Both the position numbers and the translations under genes were made by a program. Shown in pieces: positions 35,614-45,378 of a DNA stretch of 64,000 nucleotides. The DNA lies in assembly GCF_004804275.1 (NCBI RefSeq), contig NZ_STGI01000006.1, positions 124,001 through 188,000 on the forward strand, read 5' to 3'. The stretch's first letter is position 1. Each line of letters starts with the position of its first letter. The notes beneath the pieces are model-generated. The model was not told the origin of the DNA. It made no database searches and saw only the letters and a list, made by a program, of their open reading frames with translations. Source of the DNA: Herbaspirillum sp. ST 5-3 (GTDB taxonomy: Bacteria; Pseudomonadota; Gammaproteobacteria; Burkholderiales; Burkholderiaceae_D).

Positions 35614-36972
35614 ATGAATATTGTCATTCTCGCCGCCGGCATGGGAAAGCGCATGCAATCCGAATTGCCGAAAGTCTTGCACCCTCTGGCGGGCAAGCCC
35701 TTGCTGTCGCATGTCATCGAAACTGCGCGCGCCTTGTCGCCCACTACCTTGTGCATCATTTACGGACATGGCGGCGAAGCCGTGCCGGAGTCCCTTGCAT
35801 CGTCCGATATCGTTTTTGCCAAACAGGAACCGCAACTCGGTACCGGCCATGCAGTGATGCAGGCAGTGCCGCATCTGCGCGACGATGTCCCGACGTTGGT
35901 CCTGTATGGCGACGTTCCTCTGACGACAAGAAATTCACTTCAGCAATTATTGGACAGCGCAGGAAGCAATAAGTTGGCGGTTCTCACTGTCGAACTGCAA
36001 GATCCCACGGGTTATGGTCGTATTGTGCGCCGGCAGGGAAATATTGTTGGCATCGTGGAACAAAAAGATGCGAGCGAGACCGAGCGTGCGATCCGCGAGG
36101 TGAATACCGGCATCATGGTGGCGCCGACCGCGCACCTGAAAAAATGGCTGGCGACACTCTCCAACGACAATGCGCAGCGCGAATATTATCTGACCGATAT
36201 CGTGGCTCGCGCCGTGGCCGATGGCGTACCGGTCGTCTCTGCGCAGCCCTCGGCCGTGTGGGAAACGCTGGGCGTCAACAGCAAGGTGCAACTGGCGGAG
36301 CTGGAACGCATCCATCAACGCAATATTGCCGATGCGCTGCTCGAACAAGGCGTCACGCTGGCCGATCCGGCGCGCATCGACGTGCGCGGCGCGCTCACCT
36401 GCGGACGCGATGTCACGATCGATGTCAACTGCGTGTTCGAAGGCCAGGTCGAGCTGGAAGAAGGCACGACGATAGGCGCGCATTGCGTGATCAAGAATGC
36501 CCGCATCGCCAGGGGCGCGGAGATCAAGCCGTTCTGCCATATCGAAGGCGCGGTCGTCGGCGCCGATTCCATCATCGGACCGTATGCGCGGCTGCGCCCC
36601 GGCACCGAGCTGGCAGAGGATGTCCACATCGGCAATTTTGTCGAGGTCAAGAACAGTCAAATCGCCGCGCACAGCAAGGCCAACCACCTCGCGTACCTGG
36701 GCGATGCAAGCATCGGTTCGCGCGTGAACATCGGCGCCGGCACCATCACCTGCAACTATGACGGCGCGAACAAGTATCGCACCGTGATCGAAGATGACGT
36801 TTTCATCGGCAGCGACAGCCAGCTGGTCGCTCCGGTGCGCGTCGGCAAGGGCGCCAATCTCGGCGCCGGCACCACGCTGACGAAGGACGCGCCGGAAGGC
36901 AAGCTGACCATTTCGAGGGCAAAGCAATTGACCATCGAAAACTGGAAGCGGCCGGTCAAGGTCAAGAAGTAG
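35614..36972 (+). CDS. glmU: Bifunctional UDP-N-acetylglucosamine pyrophosphorylase / glucosamine-1-P acetyltransferase
   Basis: Makes UDP-GlcNAc for peptidoglycan and LPS. The N-terminal half has [20 protein letters not shown] (nucleotide binding) and YGDVPL (metal Asp). The C-terminal left-handed beta-helix carries hexapeptide repeats and the acetyltransferase site ([20 protein letters not shown]). The 452-residue length is standard. glmS follows nearby, with only a regulator gene between. Confidence 0.96.
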   Translation: MNIVILAAGMGKRMQSELPKVLHPLAGKPLLSHVIETARALSPTTLCIIYGHGGEAVPESLASSDIVFAKQEPQLGTGHAVMQAVPHLRDDVPTLVLYGDVPLTTRNSLQQLLDSAGSNKLAVLTVELQDPTGYGRIVRRQGNIVGIVEQKDASETERAIREVNTGIMVAPTAHLKKWLATLSNDNAQREYYLTDIVARAVADGVPVVSAQPSAVWETLGVNSKVQLAELERIHQRNIADALLEQGVTLADPARIDVRGALTCGRDVTIDVNCVFEGQVELEEGTTIGAHCVIKNARIARGAEIKPFCHIEGAVVGADSIIGPYARLRPGTELAEDVHIGNFVEVKNSQIAAHSKANHLAYLGDASIGSRVNIGAGTITCNYDGANKYRTVIEDDVFIGSDSQLVAPVRVGKGANLGAGTTLTKDAPEGKLTISRAKQLTIENWKRPVKVKK

Positions 36973-37010
36973 ATACACCTCGCGGGTGTGGCACGTCGCA
37001 TCGCGGCGAG

Positions 37011-37484
37011 TTATACCGCGATGCGCGTCTCGAACTTGCTGCGGTGGATGGAAAAGAAGCTGCGCACATTGCGCACGTTGGCGTGCGCGGCAAACAGGCG
37101 ATGTGCCAGCGCATGATAGGCCGGCATGTCGGCCACCTGCACGACCATCACAAAATCCGGACCGGGCGAGACGCGATAGCATTGCAGGACCGCCGCCTCC
37201 TTCGCCACCAGCGATTCGAACGCCTCCATGTGCTCCGCGCCCTGATGATCCAGCGTGATTTCCACGATCGCGGTCAATACCGAACCGACCTTTTCCGGCG
37301 CAACCAAGGCGACCTGCCGCTGGATCACGCCTGCGTCAATTAATCGCTTGACCCGCCGCAAGCACGTCGGCGGTGAAGCATGCACACTTGCTGCGAGGTC
37401 ATTGTTTGTCTGCGACGCATCTTCCTGCAAGGCATTCAGAATGCGCCGGTCGAGGTCGTCCAGGGGCAGTTGAGTATTGACCAT
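37011..37484 (-). CDS. Lrp/AsnC-family transcriptional regulator
   Basis: The 157-residue protein has an N-terminal helix-turn-helix (LDRRILNALQEDASQTNNDL through SPPTCLRRVKRL) and a C-terminal RAM ligand domain (VLQCYRVSPGPDFVMVVQVA). It is divergent from glmS with a 148-base AT-rich gap that may carry its operator. The effector is not predictable. Confidence 0.9.
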   Translation of the reverse strand: MVNTQLPLDDLDRRILNALQEDASQTNNDLAASVHASPPTCLRRVKRLIDAGVIQRQVALVAPEKVGSVLTAIVEITLDHQGAEHMEAFESLVAKEAAVLQCYRVSPGPDFVMVVQVADMPAYHALAHRLFAAHANVRNVRSFFSIHRSKFETRIAV

Positions 37485-37632
37485 AAATCGAAATATTGAT
37501 CTTGTTTTGAAATATTATGTCATTGTGATAGACATACGCAATATCAAGTCATTTTTGCCAGAATATTGCAAACTTATTTCATCCCAGCTCTTCTAGGATA
37601 GAGCCGTTCATTCAATCAGGCGAGGATTTTCC

Positions 37633-39450
37633 ATGTGTGGCATCGTCGGCGCAGTAGCGCAACGCAATATCACCCCGATTTTGTTGGAAGGTTTGAAACG
37701 GCTGGAATACCGCGGCTATGACTCCTGCGGCGTGGCGCTGCATGTGGACGGCATGCTGCAACGCTCGCGCAGCACTTCCCGTGTCGCCGATCTCGAGATG
37801 CAGGTGGACAAGGCCGCCTTGGCCGGCTTCACCGGCATTGCGCACACGCGCTGGGCGACACACGGTGCGCCGGCCTCGCACAATGCCCACCCGCATTTTT
37901 CCCGCGATCGCATCGCGCTGGTCCACAACGGCATCATCGAAAACCATGACGAACTGCGTGCCGAACTGGCTGCCGCCGGCTATGTCTTCGAAAGCCAGAC
38001 CGATACCGAAGTGATCGCCCACTTGATCAACCACATGTACACCGGCGACCTGTTCGACACCGTGCAGCAGGCCGTCAAGCGCCTGCGGGGTGCGTACGCG
38101 ATCGCCGTGTTCTGCCGCGACGAGCCGCATCGCATCGTCGGCGCGCGCCAGGGGTCGCCCTTGATCGTCGGTGTCGGCAAGGGCGAGAACTTCCTCGCCT
38201 CCGATGCCATGGCGCTGGCCGGCACCACCGATCAGATCATCTACCTCGAAGAAGGCGACGTGGTCGATCTGCAATTGCAACGCTACTGGATCGCCGATGT
38301 CAACGGCAGGCCGGTCGAGCGCGAAGTGCGCACCGTGCATGCGCACAGCGGCGCTGCCGAACTCGGCCCCTACCGCCACTACATGCAAAAGGAAATCTTC
38401 GAGCAGCCGCGCGCCGTAGGCGACACCATCGAAGGCGTTTCGGCCATCATGCCCGAGCTGTTCGGCGACAAGGCATACCAGGTCTTCAAGAAGATCGATT
38501 CCGTGCTGATCCTCGCCTGCGGCACCAGCTACTACGCCGGCCTGACCGCCAAATACTGGATCGAATCGATCGCCAAGCTGCCGGTCAACGTGGAGATCGC
38601 CAGTGAATACCGCTATCGCGACAGCGTGCCGAATCCGAATGCGCTGGTGGTCGCGATTTCACAAAGCGGCGAGACCGCCGACACCCTGGCCGCGCTCAAG
38701 CACGCGCGCGCGCAGGACATGGTCAACAGCCTCACCATCTGCAACGTTGCAACCAGCGCGATGGTGCGCGAATGCATGCTGTCCTATATCACGCGCGCCG
38801 GCGTCGAGGTCGGCGTCGCATCGACCAAGGCCTTCACCACGCAACTGACGGCGCTGTTCCTGCTCACGCTCGCGCTGGCGCAAGTGCGCGGCCTGCTCAG
38901 CGATGAACAGGAAGCCGCGCATCTGAAGGCGCTGCGCCACCTGCCGGTATCGCTCGGCGCGGTGCTGGCGCTGGAGCCGCAGATCATCGCCTGGTCGGAA
39001 GAATTCGCGCGCAAGGAAAACGCCCTCTTCCTCGGACGCGGACTGCACTACCCGATCGCGCTGGAAGGTGCGCTGAAGCTGAAAGAAATTTCCTACATCC
39101 ACGCCGAAGCCTATCCGGCCGGCGAGTTGAAGCACGGCCCGCTGGCACTGGTAACGCAAGAGATGCCGGTGGTGACGGTCGCGCCGAACGACACGCTGCT
39201 CGAGAAGCTGAAGTCGAACATGCAGGAAGTGCGCGCGCGCGGCGGCCAGTTGTATGTATTCGCCGATGCCGATTCACGCATTGCGCCGAGCGAGGGCGTG
39301 CATGTGATCCGCCTGCCGGAACACTACGGTCTGTTGTCGCCGATCCTGCACGTCGTGCCGCTGCAATTGCTTGCCTATCACACCGCTCTGGCGCGCGGCA
39401 CGGATGTCGACAAGCCGCGCAATCTGGCGAAGTCGGTAACGGTGGAGTAG
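37633..39450 (+). CDS. glmS: Glutamine-fructose-6-phosphate aminotransferase
   Basis: Makes glucosamine-6-phosphate from fructose-6-phosphate and glutamine. The 605-residue enzyme begins [10 protein letters not shown] (Cys2 nucleophile) and has [10 protein letters not shown], two SIS domains ([24 protein letters not shown]-type loops absent) and the C-terminal [17 protein letters not shown] lies nine bases before the ATG. The DNA for the last residues forms the conserved Tn7 target. Confidence 0.97.
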   Translation: MCGIVGAVAQRNITPILLEGLKRLEYRGYDSCGVALHVDGMLQRSRSTSRVADLEMQVDKAALAGFTGIAHTRWATHGAPASHNAHPHFSRDRIALVHNGIIENHDELRAELAAAGYVFESQTDTEVIAHLINHMYTGDLFDTVQQAVKRLRGAYAIAVFCRDEPHRIVGARQGSPLIVGVGKGENFLASDAMALAGTTDQIIYLEEGDVVDLQLQRYWIADVNGRPVEREVRTVHAHSGAAELGPYRHYMQKEIFEQPRAVGDTIEGVSAIMPELFGDKAYQVFKKIDSVLILACGTSYYAGLTAKYWIESIAKLPVNVEIASEYRYRDSVPNPNALVVAISQSGETADTLAALKHARAQDMVNSLTICNVATSAMVRECMLSYITRAGVEVGVASTKAFTTQLTALFLLTLALAQVRGLLSDEQEAAHLKALRHLPVSLGAVLALEPQIIAWSEEFARKENALFLGRGLHYPIALEGALKLKEISYIHAEAYPAGELKHGPLALVTQEMPVVTVAPNDTLLEKLKSNMQEVRARGGQLYVFADADSRIAPSEGVHVIRLPEHYGLLSPILHVVPLQLLAYHTALARGTDVDKPRNLAKSVTVE

Positions 39451-39475
39451 AGGGGGATGGGGAGGCTCGGCCGAT
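39415..39475 (+). other. attTn7-type target at the 3' end of glmS
   Basis: The final codons of glmS ([11 protein letters not shown]) encode the sequence that TnsD recognises in other bacteria. Tn7 then inserts about 25 bases past the stop. Here TGT, the terminal triplet of Tn7-like ends, starts at 39476, with exactly 25 bases between it and the stop. The adjacent sequence is AT-richer and unlike the rest of the window. Confidence 0.6.
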
Positions 39476-39480
39476 GTAAG

Positions 39481-39587
39481 CGGTAAATAGATGCCGTGGT
39501 TTCGAGCTTCATGAAAGCGCGGGTTTCCGTTGCCTGAGTCACCCGGAAACCCGCGCCCAACCTGAGGACCAAAGCATTTATTTACCG
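39481..39587. repeat. Nested inverted repeats at the island's left edge
   Basis: The outer arms are CGGTAAATAGATGCCGTGG (39481-39499) and its inverted relative at 39569-39587 (16 of 19 match). The inner arms, GCGCGGGTTTCCG at 39517-39529 and its perfect complement at 39544-39556, enclose a 14-base loop. The inner hairpin could end glmS transcription; the outer repeats resemble transposon-end binding sites. Confidence 0.6.
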
Positions 39588-39810
39588 TGGCAATTTTGAC
39601 GTGCTGAAGGGCCTAAATAGCCCTCCCATGTTTCACCGATATTGCACGGTAAACCTTCCCTTTAGGGGCTTCCGACGCTTCGTATTGCTGTCGAGATTGC
39701 TAAAAGTCGCAGGCACATCTCGATAAAAATGTATGTAAATACGCAGATTTTTAGCAAGGGCAAGTAACGACGAATCTTGTAGCGCATCCTAATACGCTGG
39801 ACAGCCGATT
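39588..39810. other. Non-coding AT-rich stretch
   Basis: No open frame of note. It contains one further GGTAAA-type motif near 39649 and otherwise nothing I can name. Confidence 0.4.
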
Positions 39811-40146
39811 TCACCTATCGCCAAGAGGTCGCGCCGCTGACACCAAGTCTCTATATTCAATATAGGCATCCAAGCTTCTACTTCTCAGAATCACGAGACA
39901 CCGCAAAAACTCGGGAAGAAAGAGATTTCCGGAGGAGATATGTGCAACCAGGGTTTTTTGAGTGAATCCGACCCCTAGTGCCGCGAGCCCATCAGCCAAG
40001 GCCTCTGCACTCATGGGAGGAATCTGATTGCGCTCGCTCTCCAATACAGCCTTGGCGCGCCCTTCCCAGGTGCGTACTGTCTCGAAACCCTCGCACGGCA
40101 AGTGATCGAGAACTGGCGTCAGGAATACAATGGCGAACGGCCACAC
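39811..40146 (-). pseudogene. DUF6471-like gene truncated by transposase scar
   Basis: From about TWEGRAKAVLE to the stop, the minus frame resembles the small DUF6471 family (VGFTQKTLVAHISSG then LFLPEFLRCLVILRS fits the helical core). The first 25 or so residues (MWPFAIVFLTPVL and on) are simply the antisense of the IS3 fragment at 40081-40224, so the native start has been lost. Family assignment is from memory of the pattern and is tentative. Confidence 0.4.
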
Positions 40147-40224
40147 AGTTCGCTCGGCTACCTGACGCCGAACAGATTTGCAGAGAGTTTTTTAACCGCA
40201 GACTCTATGTCCATTTCGGACTAA
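40081..40224 (+). pseudogene. C-terminal scar of an IS3-family transposase (OrfB)
   Basis: The + frame encodes VIENWRQEYNGERPHSSLGY followed by LTPNRFAESF and a stop. This is the standard end of IS3-group OrfB integrases (IEaWR.dYN..RPHSsLGy.TP.eFA). Everything upstream of about 40081 is unrelated, and no inverted terminal repeat is seen. It is a remnant and cannot be active. Confidence 0.75.
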
Positions 40225-40525
40225 ATTGGGTAGCAGGTCACGCCGACGCCAGCAAGCGCTGGGAAACCGTGTTGCCACTGTTGGACCCAAATGCCGTCCC
40301 CGCCGAGATACGCAAAGGTTACCGCCAGTAGATAAAAGGCGGCACGTTTTTGATTGTGCGCGTTGGCGCTCGCTTGCTGACGTTGACCTGTTGTACAACA
40401 AGACTATTGGCGACGATTTTTTCGTCGTGGCCCGGGATCATCAATGGATCCGCATACAATCCAAATTCCAAGGGAATGGAGATCGCGCGGGTGGTGGCTA
40501 CACGATTCTTAGCAGGTCACGACCA
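40225..40525. other. Non-coding stretch after the IS3 scar
   Basis: About 300 bases. A short + frame, open from before 40225 to about 40330 (containing NWVAGHADASKRWETVLPLL), has amino acid content that could be a fragment of a recombinase-type protein, but I cannot identify it. No RNA gene or repeat is seen. Confidence 0.3.
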
Positions 40526-41176
40526 CTACCTTGCCATTACATTGCTCGCGGCAAACCCAATTAAAAAAAGGCCTAGGCATAGATCAATTGTTCGATTAAA
40601 TTTGAAATAAAGCTGCCTCATACGCTTTTGCCCAAACACGAAGGCAACGGATGAATACCAGCAGATTTCGAAGGAGCTACAAATAACAATAATGAGCACC
40701 TTATCCATCGTCGTCGTTGATTGAGACAAAAAGGCCGAGAAAATACTAATCATGAACGCTATTGTCTTCATGTTAGTAATGTTTGTCAGAAATCCCATCT
40801 TAAAGCTTTGCAGAAACCTGCTTACACCGTCTTTTGCCAAAAGCTGAAGTTCAGTCTCTTTGGTGTCGAAGTCTGTCGAAATTGTTGAATCACTAGCTTT
40901 AGAGTTCAGCGCGCTTTTTATTAACAGGTACGCAATGTATAACAGGTAAAGCGCTCCAAGTATGGTGGCAGCCCGGTTCAGTTGAGGAAACTGGCCTAAA
41001 AGCAGGGCAAGGCCCAAGACCGAAGAAATTGAAAACATCAGGCCCACAACCCAAATGCCGAAGCTTGCTCCTATGCCTGATGCAATTGAGTTGGCAGCGG
41101 CAAAGCGGCTTACCAATATAAAGTTTGGTCCTGGACTGATTACCGCCATTATGTAGACTAGTGCCGGAGAGAACAT
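40526..41176 (-). CDS. LysE/RhtB-family exporter
   Basis: A 216-residue membrane protein with about six helices and the family N-terminal motif AVISPGPNFILVSRFAAANS. LysE/RhtB proteins export amino acids or close derivatives. It is the last gene of the minus-strand cassette AraC - aminotransferase - GNAT - N-hydroxylase - LysE, so it most likely exports that pathway's product. The 116-base gap to the hydroxylase gene leaves room for its own promoter. Codon use is AT-rich like the rest of the island. Confidence 0.85.
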   Translation of the reverse strand: MFSPALVYIMAVISPGPNFILVSRFAAANSIASGIGASFGIWVVGLMFSISSVLGLALLLGQFPQLNRAATILGALYLLYIAYLLIKSALNSKASDSTISTDFDTKETELQLLAKDGVSRFLQSFKMGFLTNITNMKTIAFMISIFSAFLSQSTTTMDKVLIIVICSSFEICWYSSVAFVFGQKRMRQLYFKFNRTIDLCLGLFLIGFAASNVMAR

Positions 41177-41292
41177 TCTGTATCCTTAAGAAATAATGTC
41201 TTACTGCGCTTGGGAGAATCCTGGTCTGAAAAGATAACTAGCCTTCCATGCCGTTGAACGCTCCCAAGCACTTCATCTTCGCTAATTGCGCG

Positions 41293-42645
41293 TCAAATCA
41301 AGGGACTGAGCTCACGCGCAGACGGCTCTTTAGCTAATGCCGCCCCCACGTCGACTTGTTGAGGGACGTAGTGTCTGTTGGCCAATAAGCTCGTCACTAG
41401 CGTATGCGCGCGTAAAGAGACAAGGCTAAAGGAGCCAGCATCTCCAAGCCCGTGCGTAGATTCACAGAGCCCATTCAAATATAGGCGCGGAGCTCCCGGC
41501 ATCTGAAGCTTTACGCTGTAATCCCTAGATACTACGAGCACGCCTGCCTCATCTAAAGGAAGTCGTTCAGCTACCGGCGCCAGCAATGGGGGGAACGGCT
41601 CTCCTTTTGGTGGAGGAGAGAGATCGAGGAAACCTGTTGCGAGCACCAAAGCATCCAGATCAAGATTAGATTCATGTCCTGTGTTGACCTCCTGCAGATT
41701 AAGAGTGAGGCCGCTTTCAGGGGAAAATTCAGCATGTTTGACAGCGGTGTTATTTAGTAACTTGAATCTGTTGCGGCCGTCCAGCTTCTCTTCATAGACG
41801 TTGAGATAGAGCTGGTGAATAACATCACCATCTGCAGAGGAGTAGTTTGTGCCACGTAACTGGCGGTCTATATTCGCTTTTCCGGCAGGACGCAGATTGT
41901 AGTAATAGTCAATAAACTCCGGAAAGTAGACATGATCACTAAACTGACTTGTGTCCTTCAAACGGAAAGCATAACTGCGCTGGATCGAGTAAATCTCCTT
42001 GCCAGGAAATCTGTTCATCAAATCGATGAGGAGTTCGACGGCGCTTTGGCTCGCTCCGAGCACACCGATCTTTCGGCAAGTGCTTGGCAATTCTGATATG
42101 CGCTTGAGATATTGCGTTAAATGAAAAACGCGCGGGCCGAGTATTGGCTTGAATATACTGGGGATATTTGGACTTCTACCGGTGCCGAGTACCAATGAAC
42201 GTGTGAGCATGCTTGTGCCGTTATCGCACGTTATTTTCCATAGGTTCTCTTCTCCGATAGTGAGAATTTCCAAATACATGACGCGAGTACTATATGAGAC
42301 CAAGCGATTGAAATCTCGCGCTGCCCACTGGATATAACGTGCATATTCCTTGCGAAGCGGATACTCCAAACCCAGATTCAAATAATCGAGTAGCCGCTCG
42401 TTCTCCTTAAGATAATTGATAAAACTGTATTTACTAAGAGGATTACGGAGGGTCACAAGATCTCTTATTGGGTTGTTCTGGATGTCAGAACCATCGAGCA
42501 GCATTTCAGACTGCCACCCCGCCGCTGTTCGTGATTCGATGAAGTGCACGTTTAGCGGTGAATTTGTCTCGGCCAGGCAAATAGCCAAAGCAAGGTTGGA
42601 CGGGCCAAACCCTACGCCAACTACATCATAAATTTGCTTTGTCAT
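41293..42645 (-). CDS. Flavin-dependent amine N-hydroxylase (IucD/PvdA/SidA family)
   Basis: A 450-residue microsomal-type monooxygenase: FAD motif VVGVGFGPSNLAL (8-20), substrate-side GWQSEMLLDGSDIQNNPIRD, NADPH motif KIGVLGASQSAVELL, and the family ATGF near DALVLATGFLDL. Relatives hydroxylate the terminal amine of ornithine, lysine or small diamines as the first step to hydroxamates. Next to an EctB-like gene, the substrate may be 2,4-diaminobutyrate or a derivative; this is inference. Its ATG overlaps the GNAT stop (ATGA). Confidence 0.88.
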   Translation of the reverse strand: MTKQIYDVVGVGFGPSNLALAICLAETNSPLNVHFIESRTAAGWQSEMLLDGSDIQNNPIRDLVTLRNPLSKYSFINYLKENERLLDYLNLGLEYPLRKEYARYIQWAARDFNRLVSYSTRVMYLEILTIGEENLWKITCDNGTSMLTRSLVLGTGRSPNIPSIFKPILGPRVFHLTQYLKRISELPSTCRKIGVLGASQSAVELLIDLMNRFPGKEIYSIQRSYAFRLKDTSQFSDHVYFPEFIDYYYNLRPAGKANIDRQLRGTNYSSADGDVIHQLYLNVYEEKLDGRNRFKLLNNTAVKHAEFSPESGLTLNLQEVNTGHESNLDLDALVLATGFLDLSPPPKGEPFPPLLAPVAERLPLDEAGVLVVSRDYSVKLQMPGAPRLYLNGLCESTHGLGDAGSFSLVSLRAHTLVTSLLANRHYVPQQVDVGAALAKEPSARELSPLI

Positions 42646-43160
42646 GCTGCCTCCGACGCAAAAAGATTATTTTCCTCTACAGCCGGATGAACCCGATCCT
42701 GGTTAAGCGGGTAGTGGTAGTAGTAGTACTCCGAATTCCGGATAAACCCGAAACGTTCATACAAGCCCCGGGCCTTTACATTGGCAACTGCGCCTTCAAT
42801 GAAAAGCTGTTTTGCGCCGGAGAGATAGCCGAAATTCGCAGCGGCCTTAAGTAGTTTTTCGCCCATGCCTTTGCCTCGAGCTCGCTCGTCGACATACAAA
42901 TCATTCAAGATCCATAGCCTTTGCATCGTGACACTCGAGAAGCTCGGGAATAGCTGCGTAAAACCTACAATTTCTTGTGATAGGCATCCCACGATAATTT
43001 GCGACTCCCCCCTGTAGAAACGCTCACAGAGAAAATCAATGGCACGATTTAGGTTTGGCTTTTCACCGTAAAAGCACCGATATGCATCAAAGAGTGGAGC
43101 GATCTTTTCAACGTCATCAAGCGTTGCGTATCTGACAGTTAGGTTCATTGTCGAATTCAT
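42642..43160 (-). CDS. GNAT-family N-acetyltransferase
   Basis: The 172-residue protein has the acetyl-CoA loop region NDLYVDERARGKGMGEKLL (R/Q-x-x-G-x-G) and the late motif KARGLYERFGFIRNSEYYYY. It is not recognisably EctA or IucB. Lying between the diaminobutyrate aminotransferase (9 bases) and the N-hydroxylase (4-base overlap), it probably acylates the diamine or its hydroxylamine. Confidence 0.85.
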   Translation of the reverse strand: MNSTMNLTVRYATLDDVEKIAPLFDAYRCFYGEKPNLNRAIDFLCERFYRGESQIIVGCLSQEIVGFTQLFPSFSSVTMQRLWILNDLYVDERARGKGMGEKLLKAAANFGYLSGAKQLFIEGAVANVKARGLYERFGFIRNSEYYYYHYPLNQDRVHPAVEENNLFASEAA

Positions 43161-43169
43161 TTTTGTCCG

Positions 43170-44483
43170 TTATATAGCGTAGGGTTTGCGGCGCAAGACG
43201 CGTTTGATGGCTGCTTCGAGCAAATCCACTCCTTGATCCACAAGTTCTTCTTCAATCGTGAGAGCAGGTAGCAGTTTTATGACGTGGCCATGTACTCCGC
43301 AGGTTTCGACGATGAGGCCTGCATGAAACGCTTCTTCAGAAATGTCGGCCGCAAGTTTGGGATTAGAGAGTGCAATACCGCACAAGAATCCACGACCCCG
43401 GACTTCAGCATCCTGCCCATCCTGCTGGAAAACTTCAGCAAGTGAGCCAAGACGACGATGCAGGTAGAAGATTTTTCTTCCCAATTCATCCTCGAAGTCG
43501 GCGTTACCCCAAAACTCTTCGAGAGCAGCTTTGCCGGTCACAAAAGCGAGATTGTTGCCCCGGAATGTGCCGTTATGTTCGCCGCTTTCCCAAATGTCAT
43601 GCTGGGGACGAATCAGATTCATGGAAAAGGGCAGGCCGTATCCGCTAAGCGATTTGGATAGACATATGATGTCGGGATAAACACCCATATCTTCAAAACT
43701 GAAGAAGCGACCGCTGCGGCCACAACCGGCTTGAATGTCGTCGATAATCAGCAGAGCGCCGATCTCTTGCGCTAGCTGCTGCAGTCGCTGAAGCCAAGGT
43801 TGAGTGACATACTTGAGACCGCCTTCACCCTGAATCGTCTCAACGATGAAGGCCGCCGGCACATCGATGCCGCTTCCAGCCTTTAACATCTCTCGCACGT
43901 ACTCAATCGTGTCGAGATCTTTGCCCAAAAACCCTTCATACGGCATAAAGGTGACGCCAGTGAGGTTGATACCAGCACCTTGGCGCTTCTTCGGATTGGT
44001 GGTCAGTGCCAGTGCGCCAAGGCTCATCCCATGATAAGCATTCGTAAAGGCAATGACGTTTGAACGCTTCGTCACTTTTCGAGCAAGTTTCAAAGCCGCT
44101 TCAACTGCATTGGTACCGGTTGGTCCCGTGAATTGCAGTTTGTAACGCAGTCGTCTGGGTTGGAGAATTATCTTCTCAAAGGAGGTGATGAACTCCTCTT
44201 TGGCCTGCGTATAAAAGTCCAGGCTGTGCGTTATGCCGTCCGATTCGAGATATTCCTGCAGGCGCTTTTTCAATGGCTCGCAATTGTGGCCATAGTTCAG
44301 CGCACCGGCTCCGGCAAAGAAGTCAATGTAGGTCTTGTTGTCAACGCTATGGAGCAAAGACCCTTTTGCGCGACTGAATTTTGCTGGGAAGTCACGGCAA
44401 TAAGAGCGAACACTAGATTCCAACTCTTCAAAGACCTGAAATCCGTTTGCTGCTTCATTTTGAGCTCTCAAGCTGGTCAGCAT
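43170..44483 (-). CDS. Diaminobutyrate-2-oxoglutarate aminotransferase (EctB-like)
   Basis: A class III PLP aminotransferase of 437 residues. FFAGAGALNYGHN, GPTGTNAVEAALKLARKVTK, the PLP Asp in IIDDIQAGCGRSG, Lys277 in CLSKSLSGYGLP and GEHNGTFRGNNLAFVT are close to EctB and RhbA. It should make L-2,4-diaminobutyrate from aspartate semialdehyde and glutamate. No ectA, ectC, decarboxylase or siderophore synthetase gene is nearby, so the pathway is neither ectoine nor a complete rhizobactin-type siderophore. Confidence 0.9.
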   Translation of the reverse strand: MLTSLRAQNEAANGFQVFEELESSVRSYCRDFPAKFSRAKGSLLHSVDNKTYIDFFAGAGALNYGHNCEPLKKRLQEYLESDGITHSLDFYTQAKEEFITSFEKIILQPRRLRYKLQFTGPTGTNAVEAALKLARKVTKRSNVIAFTNAYHGMSLGALALTTNPKKRQGAGINLTGVTFMPYEGFLGKDLDTIEYVREMLKAGSGIDVPAAFIVETIQGEGGLKYVTQPWLQRLQQLAQEIGALLIIDDIQAGCGRSGRFFSFEDMGVYPDIICLSKSLSGYGLPFSMNLIRPQHDIWESGEHNGTFRGNNLAFVTGKAALEEFWGNADFEDELGRKIFYLHRRLGSLAEVFQQDGQDAEVRGRGFLCGIALSNPKLAADISEEAFHAGLIVETCGVHGHVIKLLPALTIEEELVDQGVDLLEAAIKRVLRRKPYAI

Positions 44484-44551
44484 ATACCCCTTTCTACGTA
44501 CGTCGTTAGAAAGGCCTTATATTCCCAAACCAGGAGGGAACTTCTCTAGAA

Positions 44552-45378
44552 TCAGATTGCTTTCTTAAACATTTTTGAAGTTGTTCCGTAACACGCTTTT
44601 AGCCATCTATTCATATGGCTCTGGTCGGCAAAGCCGGTCTGGACGGCGACCATTGATGGGCAATGCCCTGCTGTCAACAATTGCTTGGCTTTCATTGCTC
44701 TGCGGGCCTGCACAAAAGCGATAGGAGTAACTCCGGTAACATTCCTAAAGCATCTGATGAAATGGAACCGACTAAATTCGGCCACTTCAGCAAGATCTTC
44801 CACCTTCAAGGGCTGATCCAGATTTGCATCAACATAATCAGTAATATCAGTAATCTTGAGACCAATTGAGGTATGTTTTATCTCTTGAGCTTTGAGGCCC
44901 CCGAATCGACAGAGCACATCCAGAATAGTCGATTCAATAAAGCTGTCATAGGTAAGAGGATCGTCGTGGGTGCTTAAGGTCTGCACTACGGTTTGAAGCG
45001 TCTCGACTATCTCCGGCGCGCGTATCAATGGGGAAGAAAGGTTTACGTTGGTAGTTAGACTCTTGTGCACGGTTTCTGTTGAGACAAGTATCGTACTGTA
45101 GTCTACGCCGCCATCCTGCGCAGCCTCTGCTGTATGAAGCTCGTCGGGACTAAGAAGGATTAAATCACCAGGTCCGGCAATCCACTCGGCGCCTCGATAT
45201 CGAAAACGCTCCCCCCACGTTTTACGAAGCCAATTATGTATCCATCGTGTACGTGAGGGGCGAAGGTTTTTCGGGCAATCTGCGCATGGAATATCTCTAC
45301 ATCGTGACGATGGTCTGGCCAGCTATAGGCAACTACTTCCCTATATTCAGCTTGAATTTGTTTGTCTGTGACAATCAT
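44552..45378 (-). pseudogene. AraC-family regulator with a frameshift in a G tract
   Basis: The N-terminal part (MIVTDKQIQAEYREVV through FAPHVHDGYIIGFVKRGG) and the C-terminal part (two helix-turn-helix motifs; SRFHFIRCFRNVTGVTPIAF) lie in different frames. Reading on after GFVKRGG in the next frame gives ERFRYRGAEWIAGPGDLILL, then SPDELHTAEAAQDGG, joining smoothly to the C-terminal part. The break is at six G residues (45211-45216); seven would restore one 275-residue AraC-binding/HTH protein. It is either a real loss, a slippage-prone switch or a sequencing error. It heads the biosynthetic cassette. Confidence 0.85.

Noticed and set aside
39636-39640. Second CCGAT close to the left edge as a small element end
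   Set aside because: It is preceded by TTTCA rather than ACA and would define only a 160-base element.
42642-44483. Ectoine biosynthesis operon
   Set aside because: EctB is clear, but the acetyltransferase is not recognisably EctA and ectoine synthase is absent; the N-hydroxylase does not belong to ectoine synthesis.
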